This document shows positions 12,501-23,817 of a stretch of DNA of 64,000 nt, piece after piece. The translations under genes and the position numbers were made by a program. How positions within the stretch are numbered: position 1 is the stretch's first letter; every line of letters begins with the position of its first letter. Below the pieces are notes generated by a model. That model worked only from the letters and a program-made list of their open reading frames with translations. It was not told the DNA's origin and ran no database searches. The DNA comes from Karstenula rhodostoma CBS 690.94 (taxonomy: Eukaryota > Ascomycota > Dothideomycetes > Pleosporales > Didymosphaeriaceae), in the NCBI GenBank assembly GCA_010093485.1, contig MU001509.1, forward strand, positions 1,331,267-1,395,266, in the 5' to 3' direction.

Positions 12501-14378
12501 NNNNNNNNNNNNNNNNNNNNNNNNNNNNNNNNNNNNNNNNNNNNNNNNNNNNNNNNNNNNNNNNNNNNNNNNNNNNNNNNNNNNNNNNNNNNNNNNNNNN
12601 NNNNNNNNNNNNNNNNNNNNNNNNNNNNNNNNNNNNNNNNNNNNNNNNNNNNNNNNNNNNNNNNNNNNNNNNNNNNNNNNNNNNNNNNNNNNNNNNNNNN
12701 NNNNNNNNNNNNNNNNNNNNNNNNNNNNNNNNNNNNNNNNNNNNNNNNNNNNNNNNNNNNNNNNNNNNNNNNNNNNNNATTCTAATCCTTAGGGTATTAT
12801 CTAAGCTAAGATACTAAATACTAACTTTCTTAAGTTAAGCTTTTAAGATAATATTTATATAAAAGTTCTTAACTACTTTTATATTTTTAAGTAGTAGATT
12901 CTCTAATTATTTCCTATTCTTACTATAAAGAATATTCTTAATTAGATAATTTCCTATTTCTAAGATAGGTAGAGTTTAAGTTTCTACTTTAACTTAGTTT
13001 TCTATAGTTACTTTCTTAAAAGAACTAGTAACTAGAAGGTTCTAATTATTAATAAAATAAATAGTAATTATACTATTTAGAATTATATTTTTAGAAAGTA
13101 GATAAGAATTTTATATTATATTATAGATTCTATTCTTAGAGACTTTACTTAAAAGGTTAATTAGATTAATAAGAGCTACTATAATATTACTAGAATAGTT
13201 AATAATAAGCTACTTTTTATTACTTATTTTCTAATTAGTACTATTAATCTTAGTCTATAGTTTTAACTATTATAAGAGTTTTAAATAGCTTAAAATCTTA
13301 TTTTACTCTTTATTAGAAAGGTTAAATACTTAGGATTTATTAATTAGAATACTGGCGATAGCTATCTATAAGTATTAGTATTTAATTAATTACTATTTAT
13401 ATTAGGTATTCTTATAGGGGTAGTTAAAATAATTATTATTCTATATATTATTAGATAATTCCCTACTAGACTTAGTAATCTAACTATTAAATATTATATA
13501 AATACTAGTCCTTTTATAATTAGGGTAGAGTAATTATTCCTAGATTAGTACTAAAAATATCTTTCTAATCTTAGAAAGTATTATTATAAGCCTTCTAAGT
13601 ATCTTATTAAGTAGGATTTATTATTTAATTAAGTAGGACTATTTAGGGGTAATCTTCTTATCTAAAACTTTAAAGAAATTATAGGTTATAAGTACTTTTT
13701 TAGTTTCTTTAATTAAGTATATAATTACTTTATAGTAGAGAAACTACTATTTTTTAAACTAGGTCTCTAGATTCTACTATCTACTCTTTACTTTATTAAA
13801 ATAAGTATAATACTATATTTAAATAAGGTTTTTAATTACTCTTTTAGTAGATACTAGATTATTTTTTAGTATATAAAGTAGATATTATAAGGTAGATTTA
13901 TTATTTTTAACTATATTAATTATTACTAGAGTAAGGAGATCTTAGAAAATAGTAGTATAAACCTAGTTCTAAAGATTTTATAGCTTAGAATAGTATATCT
14001 ACTAGTTAGAAACTATAGTATAATATTCTATAATTCTTAAAATATAGCTTTCCTTATCCTTTTTATATAATTTAAGCTCCTATTTATAATCTTTAAGGTT
14101 ATCTAAAGTAACTAATTAGTATAGTTCCTCTAGAATAACTAGTTAAATAGGATAATTATCCTTAATTAAGGGGACTATTAAACTATCTAGGTTAATTTTA
14201 GACTAGATACCTTTAGAGTTTACTTAGAAATATAAGCTTATAAACTAATAAGGCTAGCTTATTTAATTAATAAGCTAGATCTAAGTAACTAGAATAGTTA
14301 AATTACTTATAGCTTTATTAAATAAAAAAGGCTTTTAGTATAATAGGAGAACCTAAGAGGGTATATTTAAGTAGTAAA
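9515..14378 (-). pseudogene. Copia copy A gag-pol pseudogene
   Basis: Gag, protease, integrase and RT-RNase H order inferred from alignment to copy C. The RT active-site tetrad (Y-V-D-D, now Y-I-D-N) is at 10434-10445 on the minus strand. All frames are broken by TAA/TAG. Part of integrase falls in the N gap at 12459-12778. It is non-functional. Confidence 0.85.
12459..12778. other. Assembly gap (320 N) inside copia copy A
   Basis: The bases are unknown. The flanks align to copy B at 26761 and 27339, which are separated by 577 bp, so the N run is about 257 bp too short if copy A has no indel there. The missing part is the integrase zinc-finger to core region of the copia polyprotein. Confidence 0.95.
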
Positions 14379-14424
14379 ATATATAAGGAGAATTATCCTA
14401 TATTCTAAGTACTAGGTTTATAAC

Positions 14425-14630
14425 TATAGTAGAAAAAAGAAGCTTAAATATCCCTTTATTTAGGGAGCGAATTAATTAGATTACTATATAAGAAAAGATT
14501 ACTAAAAAGACTAGTTATATACTATACTTATTCTAAATTAGTTTAGTACTTAGGTTAAGGTACCCCTTATCGCGGCTAATTAGAGCTCTATAAACCCTAA
14601 TATTACTAAGTATTATTTATATTCTTAATA
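14425..14630 (-). repeat. Copia copy A, 5' LTR (206 bp)
   Basis: It starts 'tatagtagaaaaa' and ends 'attcttaata', followed by the TTTAC duplication. It retains 'gagcgaatt' and 'ccttatcgcggc', which the partner LTR has lost to transitions. Confidence 0.93.
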
Positions 14631-14635
14631 TTTAC

Positions 14636-14671
14636 TAATATATAAAGGGACTAAAAAAGTGGCTAAGATAC
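14636..14671 (-). mobile_element. Family A short retroposon copy 2, right half
   Basis: Head-side remainder of the copy split by copia A. It resumes with 'taatataaagggacta' and ends at the second TAGCTTCTTA duplication (14672-14681). Confidence 0.85.
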
Positions 14672-14681
14672 TAGCTTCTTA

Positions 14682-15374
14682 TTAATTTTAATAGAAAAGC
14701 TAGCCCTAGTAAAATCTATATTATTAAAATAATTTTAACTTACTTTAATTAACTAGCTAAAGAAGTAGGTATACTATCTCCTATTATTTAATCTATATCT
14801 ATTAAAGTTACTATATTCCTAATTAATAGCTAAATAACTAATAGCCTTTTTTAGATTCTAATTATATATATAGGAGGAATTATATTACTACTACCTACTA
14901 CTACTCTATAGTAATTATAGGTTACTTTCTCCTTTATATATTATTTTATTATTAATAAGAAGTTTATAGTTAGTCTTAATATACTAGTTTAGATTAATAT
15001 CTAATTTAATAAGATTTATTCTTAATTTATATACCTCCCTTTTACTAGCCTAAATATTATTATATCTAAAGATATTTACTAGTTACTACTTATTACCTAG
15101 TAACCTTTATATAATCTATTACTAAATAAAGAACCTATTAATACCTATATAAAATAACTCTACTAGTAATTTTTAAAGACTATTATATTATTCTTAATAT
15201 TATTTAATATTAATAAAAAGATAGTAAGGCTAATTTTTAAAATACCCTTTTATAACTTTAAATTAATAAAAGTACTTAGTAGGACTAATTACTATTCTAA
15301 ACTTATTATAGGGCTATTCTTTTAAATTTAGAGATAGATACTTTCTATAATTCTATATATCTCTATACTATATA
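14682..15374 (+). pseudogene. Unidentified coding-like remnant, right part
   Basis: This continues the + strand coding-like tract from 7576 after removal of family A copy 2 and copia A. The translation in one frame is rich in Pro, Thr and Asn once TAA/TAG interruptions are ignored, suggesting a low-complexity C-terminal region. No domain was recognised. It ends near the TA-rich target of family A copy 3. Confidence 0.3.
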
Positions 15375-15641
15375 TATTATATATAATTACTATAAGGGTA
15401 GGTAAATTAATAAAGTAAGGGGGATAAAAAGGTATATTATACTTTACTAATATATAAATAAAGGGGGACTAAAAAAGTAGCTAAGGCTTACCTAGTATCT
15501 ATATATAGGCTAACTAAAAAGGGTATAATACTAAACTAGTTAAAATAGGCTTAGTATATATCTACTAATATATAAGAAATTTAATAATAGAGAGTTAATA
15601 AGGTATTAAAAAAGATAGTTCTTATTAAAACTAGGAGAAAA
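15375..15641 (-). mobile_element. Family A short retroposon, copy 3 (about 262 bp)
   Basis: One of the two longest copies. It contains the common core plus an extra 5' portion (15540-15641) shared with copy 7 at 30954, including 'gagagttaataaggtatt' and 'gttcttatta'. It carries the second type of tail, 'tatataattactataaggg'. The target is so TA-rich that the duplication cannot be fixed; 'atatatata' occurs at both sides. Confidence 0.75.
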
Positions 15642-16935
15642 ATATATATAAGTAGGTACTACTATCTATATTACTTTCTCCTATTCTATACTCTATTAGT
15701 TATTAATAGTATATATATAAAAAGAGAAAAGAATATAAGTAAAATATCTATCCTTAGTATACTATAAATCCTACTTAATAATATAGTATAATATTTATAG
15801 TTCTAGACTTACTAATATATTATCTATACCTTAGAATTAACCTAATTAATAAGCCTATATAGGTAGTAATATACTTATTCCCTACTATTTATCTAGAGAT
15901 ATTAATAATTAATACCTATAATAAAGTAGAGAAGTATAGTAAAAGTATTTAAATAATAATAGTAATAATAGGTAATAGTTATAATATCTAGGAAATTAAA
16001 AGCTAGCTAGAATCTAAATTTAAAGTATATATAAGTATAAAAAAAGTACTTAAATTATATAAGCTAGATTAGCTAGTAATATAATACTTATTATCTCTTA
16101 GCTATAAATATATACTATAATAATAGAAGATATAGGGTATATAAAATTACTATAATAATAAAAAAGAGACTAAAAAGGATAAAAAGTTTATAATAGAAGT
16201 AATAGATAATAAAATAAGTATCTACTAGATATAGAAAATCCTATATAGTATAGTAATATAGGTATAAATAATAATAATAGTAATAGTAAAGAAGTTCTAA
16301 GTCTTATTCTAAATTCTAAGTATAGAACTTATAGGATAATATATAAAGAGTAAAGGATAAAAAATAAAAAATAGAAATAGGGATAGTAACTATATATAGT
16401 TAATATTTAATAATAGTAATAGGGGTATATAGTATTTAATTATAAAATATTAAGTATAGGAGCTTAGTATTATATTAATAGTAGAATAAGGTAATAAGGA
16501 TTATAATATAATTAACTAGTATTTAGCTATAATTAGTAGCTTTTAATAGATCTTAATAACTAGTTCTAGGGAAAGATAGTAATTAAATAAACTTAACTTA
16601 ATAAAGTAAGGATTCTAAATAAATAAATAAAGAGGTAACTAATTAATACTAGTACCCTCTATACTAAGTATTATAAGATTAATATAATTAATTATAATTA
16701 TCTTTAGAACTAATACTAGCTAGTATTAGCTTATTATACTAAATATAATAACTCTATATATATAATAATACTATTAATAAAAGCTAGTAATTTAAAGAGT
16801 AAACTTTTTCTTTTTATTAGTATTAAAATTATACTTTTAGCTAATACTTAGACTAAGTATAGTCTTATTAATAGAGCTATTAGTAAAGTTAATAATATTA
16901 TATAGTATCTAACTATTAGAGACTATATAAAGAAA
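15642..16935. other. Unassigned purine-skewed AT-rich DNA
   Basis: About 1.3 kb with no recognised domain. Much of it (15900-16500) is strongly A/G-rich on the + strand, with runs of 'aataataataatagtaa' type. It may belong to the same decayed element as 17124-19916, because family A copy 4 merely interrupts the two. Confidence 0.4.
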
Positions 16936-16948
16936 CCCCTTTTAACTA

Positions 16949-17110
16949 TATATATATATTATATACGATCACTATAAGGATGGGTAAATTAATAAAGTAA
17001 GGGGGATAAAAAGGCACGTTATACTTTACTAATATACGAATAAAGGGGGACTAAAAAAATAGCTAAGACTTACCTAGCGTCTATATATAGGCTAACTAAA
17101 AAGGGTATAT
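16949..17110 (-). mobile_element. Family A short retroposon, copy 4 (162 bp)
   Basis: Flanked by an excellent 13-bp target duplication CCCCTTTTAACTA (16936-16948, 17111-17123). It has the second tail subtype, with 'gatcactataaggatggg' at the junction, and retains 'gcacgttata' and 'agcgtctata'. It is truncated at 'aaaaagggtatat'. Confidence 0.92.
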
Positions 17111-17123
17111 CCCCTTTTAACTA

Positions 17124-19916
17124 TTTTTACTATTTTTAATTAGTATATAGGGTCTAGTCTATATACTATAAAAGTAGGTAAAATAGCTATACTTATTTTC
17201 TCTATATCTTATAAGTTCCTTTATAATTAAATAGTTATTATATAGGTCTAGTTTCCTCTCTACTTAGTATAGGCTATTATAGTATATAAGTTCTAAGATT
17301 TTAGTTTTACTTTAGCTAGAATATTTATATTTAGGAAAAAGAATTTTATTACTAATTTACTATATATTATTTTATTATATATATAGAGTATTAAAGGCTT
17401 TATATTTAAAACTTCTTTTTCTTTCTAGTATTTAAGGTCTAAAGATAGGAAATATATAAAAGTAAAAAAAAAGAATAAATAATAAAGATTAAATTAGTTA
17501 TTTTTATACTTAAAGACTATTTTTTAGTTATTATAATACCTAATACTTTATAGTATATCTAATACTATATTTTTTACTAATTTATTACCTAGTCCTTATC
17601 CTTAGTACTATAAAGTATATTTATAATTTAATTTATATTATTAGGTAGATTCTCTTTATTACTAAATACTATATCTAGAATATAAGTAGTCTTTTTACTA
17701 GTAAATTTACTTACTCTAAATATATAATTTCTAACTTATTAGTAATATCTAATATTATAGCTAATACTTTATTTATAAAGTAGAGTATAGTATATACTTC
17801 TTATATAGACTAAAAAGTAATAGAGTAATACCCTTTTTATATATATTCTAGTATACTATATAGATTATAGATTAGTAAAAGAAGCTAGTAAATTAGGCTA
17901 TATAGAATAGACTAATAAATACCCTCTTTTACTTAGACTATAGAATTATAAATAGTAAGTAAGTAATTCTAAAAGTTTTATATATAAAGAGATATTATAT
18001 AGCTAATAAGTTTACCTTATATAGTATATAATACTATATTAAATTAGTTAAAAATACTATAGTTTAAATAGAAACTTATCTTTATATTTTTTTAAACTAA
18101 TATCTTCTTTATTATAATTAAATTCTAAACTTATATATCTAACTTAACTAGTATTTACTTAATCTATACCTAATAGGTATTAGTAAACTATTAGTTTTAA
18201 AATACTTATATACTTATAAATAGGAAATCTTTATTTTATAAGTTATTAAAAAAGGTTTTAAGACTTTAGTAAAGATAGTTTTATTTCTAGTATAGAGTTT
18301 TAAAGTATTTAGTAGTCTTATCCTTTATAATAATTTAAGTATTAAGTATAGGTATATTTTTAATACTAATTTTAGTATTAAGAACTTTTTACTAAAAAGT
18401 CTTTTAGTATACTTTAATTTCTTCTTTTTTATTTCTCTTAAGAATAGTAGATAGGTTAAGTAATTACTAGTCTAAAGTTTTTAATAATAAAGCTCTAGTA
18501 TTAGTTAAAGTATTAGATAGTTAGATAAATATTAGTATTATTAAAGTTAGAGTAAGGAAACTAGAAATATTAAAATATTAAGCTTACTTTTCTATAAATT
18601 ACTTAGTTTTAATTTTATTAATATTTTAGCTAGTATAGGCTACTATTTTATAGCGCTAAATAGTTCTAGTATTAAAGCTATTAAATATATTAGTATCTAA
18701 TACTACCTAATACTTCTTTAATTTAGGTAGCTATTAATTATAGTATTTTCTACTCTATCTACTATATTCTTTCTAAAGTTATTAATAAAGATCTAGTCTA
18801 TAGTCTTTACTTTTAGTTTAGTACTATTATAGCTCTTTAGAAAGCTTCTAAGGCTTTTCTAGTTTATTTCTTTAAGTATAAGTACTAGTTCTAGTATTAG
18901 GCTCTATTATATTTATTAACTAAATTTAAGTATACTATTAGTCTATATCTATACTAAGTATATTACTATTATAAAGTATAATATCTAGTATATTTACTAA
19001 CTTACTAGAGTAATTAGTTTTTACTAAAATATATTATTTTAATTTATCTAGTACTAGGCTTATATATAAGTATTAGGCTAAGTATTAGAACTAATACCTC
19101 TATTTACTAATTATACTTTAGAATATTTATATATAAAGAATAAAGTTTATAGTAGTAATAGGTTTTTATTAATTAGATTTTTAAGGAAAATACTACTTTC
19201 TAGGGTTTAGTAGGTAATTTAGTACTACTTTAATAGTAGTATAATACTAGGTAAAATACCTCTTTAATATAGTTAGGTAATTCTAGCCTATTTAGCCTTA
19301 CTAATTATACTCTCTTAAATTCTTTTTTTTTCTATACTATAATTCTTATATAGTTACTATATACTTCCTTTTTTATCTTTATAGGTAATAAGGGTTTATT
19401 ATAAATATACTAATTTAGTTTATATAGATTAGTAATATATTTTAGTATAAGTTATACCTATCTATTAGAAAATTTATTCTAATTCTAATATTTAATAACT
19501 TCTTAAATAGTTTTATATTATTAAGTATAGTATTATAGAGGGGGTTTAGACTATTATATAAATATTATTAGATAGTAATAGTAATACTAAAAATCTTTAA
19601 AATATTATCTACTAGCTTAGATAGCCTACTATTATTATAGTAGACCTAACTAGTATAAATATTAATAATAATATCTTTATAGGGAAAGAGGTAATTAGTT
19701 TAGCTTTTAATAATACTAAAAAATAGTAATAGTCTTTTTTTCTATATTTAAACTTCCTATTTAGCTATATTTATATTTTAAGTAGTCCTTTTCTTTTTTA
19801 GGGATAGGTTCTTTATTTAGTTATACTAATTATTAGATATTTTAGTATAAATTAATTACCTCTATTTAAAATTTTATAATTTTAAACTTTAGTAATTTTA
19901 TTCTTTATTTCTTTAG
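17124..19916. other. Unassigned decayed DNA, possible interior of copia K1
   Basis: About 2.8 kb of RIP-mutated sequence next to a copia-type LTR at 19917-20084. If that LTR is a 5' LTR on the minus strand, this would be its gag side, but I found no gag, integrase or RT motif on either strand. Both strands give long tracts interrupted only by TAA/TAG, which is uninformative in DNA this AT-rich. Nothing more can be supported. Confidence 0.35.
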
Positions 19917-20084
19917 TATTATAACTAGAGATACCTTATACCTGGCTAGAGAAGTTATATAATAGTAAGGGGTATATAGCTATAAATACTAATAGAGGGA
20001 TCTAGTAGTAATTTATCTATCTAATACTATATCCTTTACCTACCTTTAAAATTAAAGCTATATTACTTATACTAGAATTTTAAT
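19917..20084 (-). repeat. Copia-type LTR of family K (copy K1, 168 bp)
   Basis: It aligns over its whole length with 58106-58274. It keeps 'tacctggctagagaag' where the other has 'tacctaactagagaag'. The ends on the minus strand read TA...TA (from TG...CA). At 58 kb the same LTR directly follows copia RNase H on the minus strand, so the family is Ty1/copia and this copy is oriented minus. It is either the 5' LTR of an element extending left or a solo LTR; no matching second LTR lies to the left. Confidence 0.7.
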
Positions 20085-20532
20085 ATTTAAATTACTCTTT
20101 TTTATTTATAAGTAGTCTAGCTTTATTTACTCTAAATAGTATATATTTAGATATAATAGCTAATAATCTCCTACTATCTAATACTTATATAGAAAAGCTA
20201 AATAATAAAAATATATTTAAAGAAAAAAAAAAATCTTACTTCTTCTCTTCCTATTATAAACCTATTAGTATAACTACTAATACTATTTACTAGTTAATAC
20301 TAGATAATACTACTTAATAACTATTTAAGTCTATTAGGGATAAATATACCTAAAATAGGCTAAGTAGCTAGTAGTTACTTTAATAACTTAGAAAAAGCCT
20401 AAAGCTAGCTTAAAAATAAAAAAAAATACTAATAAACTCTAATATATTAATATAATATAATAATATACTAAAGTAAGGAACTTTATAGCCCTCTTTAAGC
20501 CTATAAAAGGTATAGTATTATAAGTTATAGTA

Positions 20533-20735
20533 GCGTTACGTATTATAATATCACGTAACGTTTATATAGGTTAATATTTAGTTAATTAAGCCTAGTGCTA
20601 TAGGCGCCCTTCTCTTTTATTATAAATAGTACTATTCTTTAGAGCCTTTTAATAGATCTATATAGTACCTCTAGATATTTCCTTATTACTAGGTAGTTAT
20701 AATAGTAGCTTTATATTAAAAATAAAAAAAAAAAA
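20533..20735 (+). mobile_element. Family B retroposon, copy 1 (203 bp, poly-A tail)
   Basis: A short element ending in a 12-A run after 'ttaaaaat', flanked by a 9-bp target duplication GTTATAGTA (20524-20532, 20736-20744). The 5' end carries an 8-bp perfect inverted repeat, CGTTACGT (20534-20541) and ACGTAACG (20553-20560). It retains CpG and GC-rich bits such as 'taggcgccc', unlike its surroundings. A second copy is at 63546-63773. No pol III A/B boxes are evident after mutation, so SINE is an inference from the tail and duplication. Confidence 0.8.
20534..20560 (+). other. Hairpin-forming inverted repeat at the 5' end of family B copy 1
   Basis: The arms CGTTACGT and ACGTAACG are separated by 11 bases. 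Four CpG sites survive in the arms although nearly all CpA/TpG in the neighbourhood are gone. Confidence 0.7.
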
Positions 20736-20931
20736 GTTATAGTATTAAGAGTCCTATCTTTAAAACTACTAATTTAAAAGTAATTATATAAGTACTCTTA
20801 AAAGAATAGATATAATTATAACTACTAAAAGAATAATTATAAATTATATTTCTAATTATCTATAGAATATTTTATATTAAATACCCTAAAGATTAATTAT
20901 ACCCTCTAGTTTATTACTAATATATACTAAA

Positions 20932-21081
20932 GCCTTTTTTAGTTAGCCTATATATAGATACTAGGTAAGCCTTAGCCACTTTTTTAGTCCTACTTTATTT
21001 ATATATTAGTAAAGTATAATATACCTTTTTATCCCTCTAGCTTTATTAATTTACCTATCCTTATAGTAATTATATATAATA
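20932..21081 (+). mobile_element. Family A short retroposon, copy 5 (150 bp)
   Basis: Reads on the + strand from 'gccttttttagttagcc' to the TA-rich tail. It is flanked by an 11-bp duplication TATATACTAAA (20921-20931, 21082-21092). The tail is of the second subtype ('cttatagtaattatata'). Confidence 0.88.
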
Positions 21082-21092
21082 TATATACTAAA

Positions 21093-21962
21093 CTATATAG
21101 AGAATAGAGGTTTAATTCTAATAATTATAAAATCCTCTATAGACTAGAACTTAAATAGTCTTATAAGTAAAAATACTATAAGTTTTAGTATCTTCTAAAG
21201 AATAATACTAATTAGTATATAATTAGCTTAAAAAGTATTAATAATAGTTAAATTAATTACCTCTTAACCTTTTAGATTATATATAAGAATACTAGAAAGA
21301 ATTTAAAATAACTAATAATAAATAGTAGAAACTTAAGTATATAAAATATCTTTTATACTATATTTAATAAAGACTATAATCTATATAATCTAAGCTTAAG
21401 ATAATAGTTACTAATATTAAATAGTAGGCCTCTATTATCTATTATACTAAATAACTAAACTATATAACTACTAAAAATAGTTACTAGCTAAATTAAATAG
21501 ATAAAGGCTTATAGTCTAAAGTAGACTTTAGAGGAAATAATAGACTTTAAAAAAAGAATAAATAGAATAGAAAGTAAAGAAATAGTTCTAATTAGTCTAA
21601 AATAGTATTAAATAGAACTATTAATACTAATTAGCCTATAATATACTAGTATTATAATAAGTAAAAGTATATTAAATATAATTATTTTTCTTTAAATAAG
21701 TCTACTACTACTAGTTTAAATAATATAAAGTTTACTAAGAATTAGTTATATAATTTAAAAAAAAATAAAGGGTAGATAGAATTATAATTATCCTTTCTAT
21801 CTATATTAATATAGTTATAAATTATATTAACTAAGTTTTAGAAGTTAAGAATATTAGCTCTCTATTTAACTAGTTATATAACTAGCCTAAGGGGATATTA
21901 ACTATTAAGGCTAAAATTAATAAAAAACTATTTAATACTTTTATAAACTTAGTATTAGTACT
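21093..21962 (+). pseudogene. Gypsy G2 gag remnant
   Basis: A broken + strand reading frame ending in a zinc knuckle. Codons at 21644-21685 give C-x2-C-x4-H-x4-C when each TAT or TAC is taken as a former TGT/TGC or CAT/CAC, followed by a Ser/Thr/Asn-rich tail. At least one frame change lies between the upstream part and the knuckle. It is cut by copia copy B at 21962. Confidence 0.5.
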
Positions 21963-22168
21963 TATAGTAGAGAAAAGAAGCTCGAATATCCCTTTATTTA
22001 GGGAGCGAATTAATTAGATTACTCTATAAGAAAAGATTACTAGAAAGGCTAGTTATATACTATATTTATTCTAAATTAGTTTAGTACTTAGGTTAAGGTA
22101 CCCCTTATTATAGCTAATTAGAGCTCTATAAATTCTAATATTATTAAGTATTATTTATATTTTTAATA
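21963..22168 (-). repeat. Copia copy B, 3' LTR (206 bp)
   Basis: Starts 'tatagtagagaaaag' and ends 'atttttaata' on the + strand. The purine tract of the element ('ccccctag' on the + strand) abuts it at 22170-22177, which fixes this as the 3' LTR of a minus-strand element. Confidence 0.93.
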
Positions 22169-22548
22169 TACCCCCTAGGTAAATAGTACTTATTATTTAT
22201 CTACTAGTAGAATTTAATTATTTAGATTAGCTTCCCTTAGAAATATATAGCTTAGACTATAATTTCCTACTTATATTATATTATTATTAGTATTATAATA
22301 TTAATTAGCTAGAGTAAAAATCTCCTAGTACTTAGTATAGTACTTATAAATAGTAGTAGCCTTATAACTAAGTATAATAAGTAATAGTAAATAAGATAAG
22401 TAATTATTATATAGTATAAACTAGTAGAGGTAGATAAAATAAAAAGGTATTTTTTATACCTTTTAAGTTTCTTTTTTTTATTTCTATTATCCTATTTTAT
22501 AGTATATTTTTACCTTTTACTTTTTAATACTCTACTTATACCTTTTAG

Positions 22549-23680
22549 ATAGCTAATAACGCTACTAAAGCTTATACTACTAAAATATATAAATAAAAAG
22601 AGAAACTTAAAGCTAAATAAGTAACTATTATTAAAAGATTTACTATAACTCCTTAAATAATTTATTAATCTAATTATCCTCCTACTTAGTCTATTTTCTA
22701 TACTTCTAGCTAAGCTCCTCTAATAGTATTATATACTTCTCTAACTATAAAAGAAAAGTATATTAGGGCTATTTAGCTAATAAGCTACTTTAACTACTTA
22801 ATAAGTATTTTAAGTAATAGGTTAAATAGTCTCTACTATAATATTATAAACTAGTAGACTAGGTATTACTTTTACTATTATATATACTTATATAAATTAA
22901 TATAAACTAGATTCTCTACTTATCTAATTAAGTTTTACTAATTATTATAATTTACTATTTCTAACTATATATATAATATACTTTATTCTATTCTATAATA
23001 ATCTAAACTCTAATATAAATTTTTTTTATCTTCTTTATTACTTAGATTTTTACTAACTATATATAGGCTTATAAGGTTAATTATTTATAGTAGTATATTT
23101 AAGCTATACTAAAAAATTAAGATAAGGATTAAAAGACCCTTTTTATACTTTTATAAAACCCTTATTTAATAACTAGCTTTTTTTCTACTTCTTTTACTTT
23201 TATTTCTACTTTATCTACTTTTATTCTATCTCTATCTACTTCTATCCTTATTTTTATCCTTACTCCTTTTATTTCTATTTCTACTTTTACTACTTCTATT
23301 CCTATTTTATTTACCTTTTAGTAGGTCTACCCTATAAATAGCTAGAAGGTAGGCTTATAAAAAACTATATATACTTTTAAATATAATATACTTACTTCTT
23401 ATAAGTACTATACTTTATAGTAGCTCTATAAGGTAGGCCTAAGTATTAGTTATTATAGTACTAATTAGTAGTAGCCTAATTTTAATTACCCTAAGGAGTA
23501 TTTATATAGTTATAATAAATTTTTTAAAACTAAGAAATCTTTTATTTATAGTTAGAATAGCTTTAGATATAGATATTTTAGGTACTCTAATATATTAGAA
23601 GTATAGTAGTATACTTAGTTTTATAAACTCTTTAATTAGATATTTAATATATTTAAGTAAGATAGATTTTTTTTATTTTT
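22549..23680 (+). pseudogene. Antisense reading frame in copia copy B
   Basis: Same frame as at 8246-9380, starting 'atagctaataacgctac' 586 bp from the outer LTR edge. Surviving GCT and AAC codons around the start agree with copy D. The low-complexity pyrimidine-rich stretch is near 23180-23310. Confidence 0.4.
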
Positions 23681-23817
23681 CTTTTATTTTTTTTTTATTC
23701 TCTAGTTAAAAAGTACTTTTTATAATTAAATCTAATAAATTTCTACTTACTTTACTTCTTCTATATCTATAATTATAAAACTTATATTTTAAAGATTAAG
23801 TAGCTATATAAATCTAG

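Larger units (their letters stand above)
7660..14630 (-). mobile_element. Ty1/copia retrotransposon, copy A (full length, RIP-dead)
   Basis: Complete element with 206-bp LTRs at both ends and a 5-bp target duplication TTTAC (7655-7659, 14631-14635). Orientation is minus: the RT catalytic motif reads on that strand (10434-10445), and the purine tract preceding the 3' LTR lies at the low-coordinate end. Length is 6971 bp including a 320-N gap; the homologous interval in copy B is 577 bp, so the true length is about 7228 bp, like the other copies. It sits inside family A copy 2. LTR differences are C/T and G/A transitions (for example 'gagctcg' against 'aagctta'). Confidence 0.95.

Noticed and set aside
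15642..16935. Helix-turn-helix or transposase gene on the + strand
   Set aside because: Short Lys/Leu-rich stretches arise readily in A-rich DNA, and no conserved motif could be defended.
20932..21081. tRNA-derived head or pol III B box in family A
   Set aside because: No GTTCRANNC-type box is visible in the lightly mutated copies 11 and 12, or in the longest copy.
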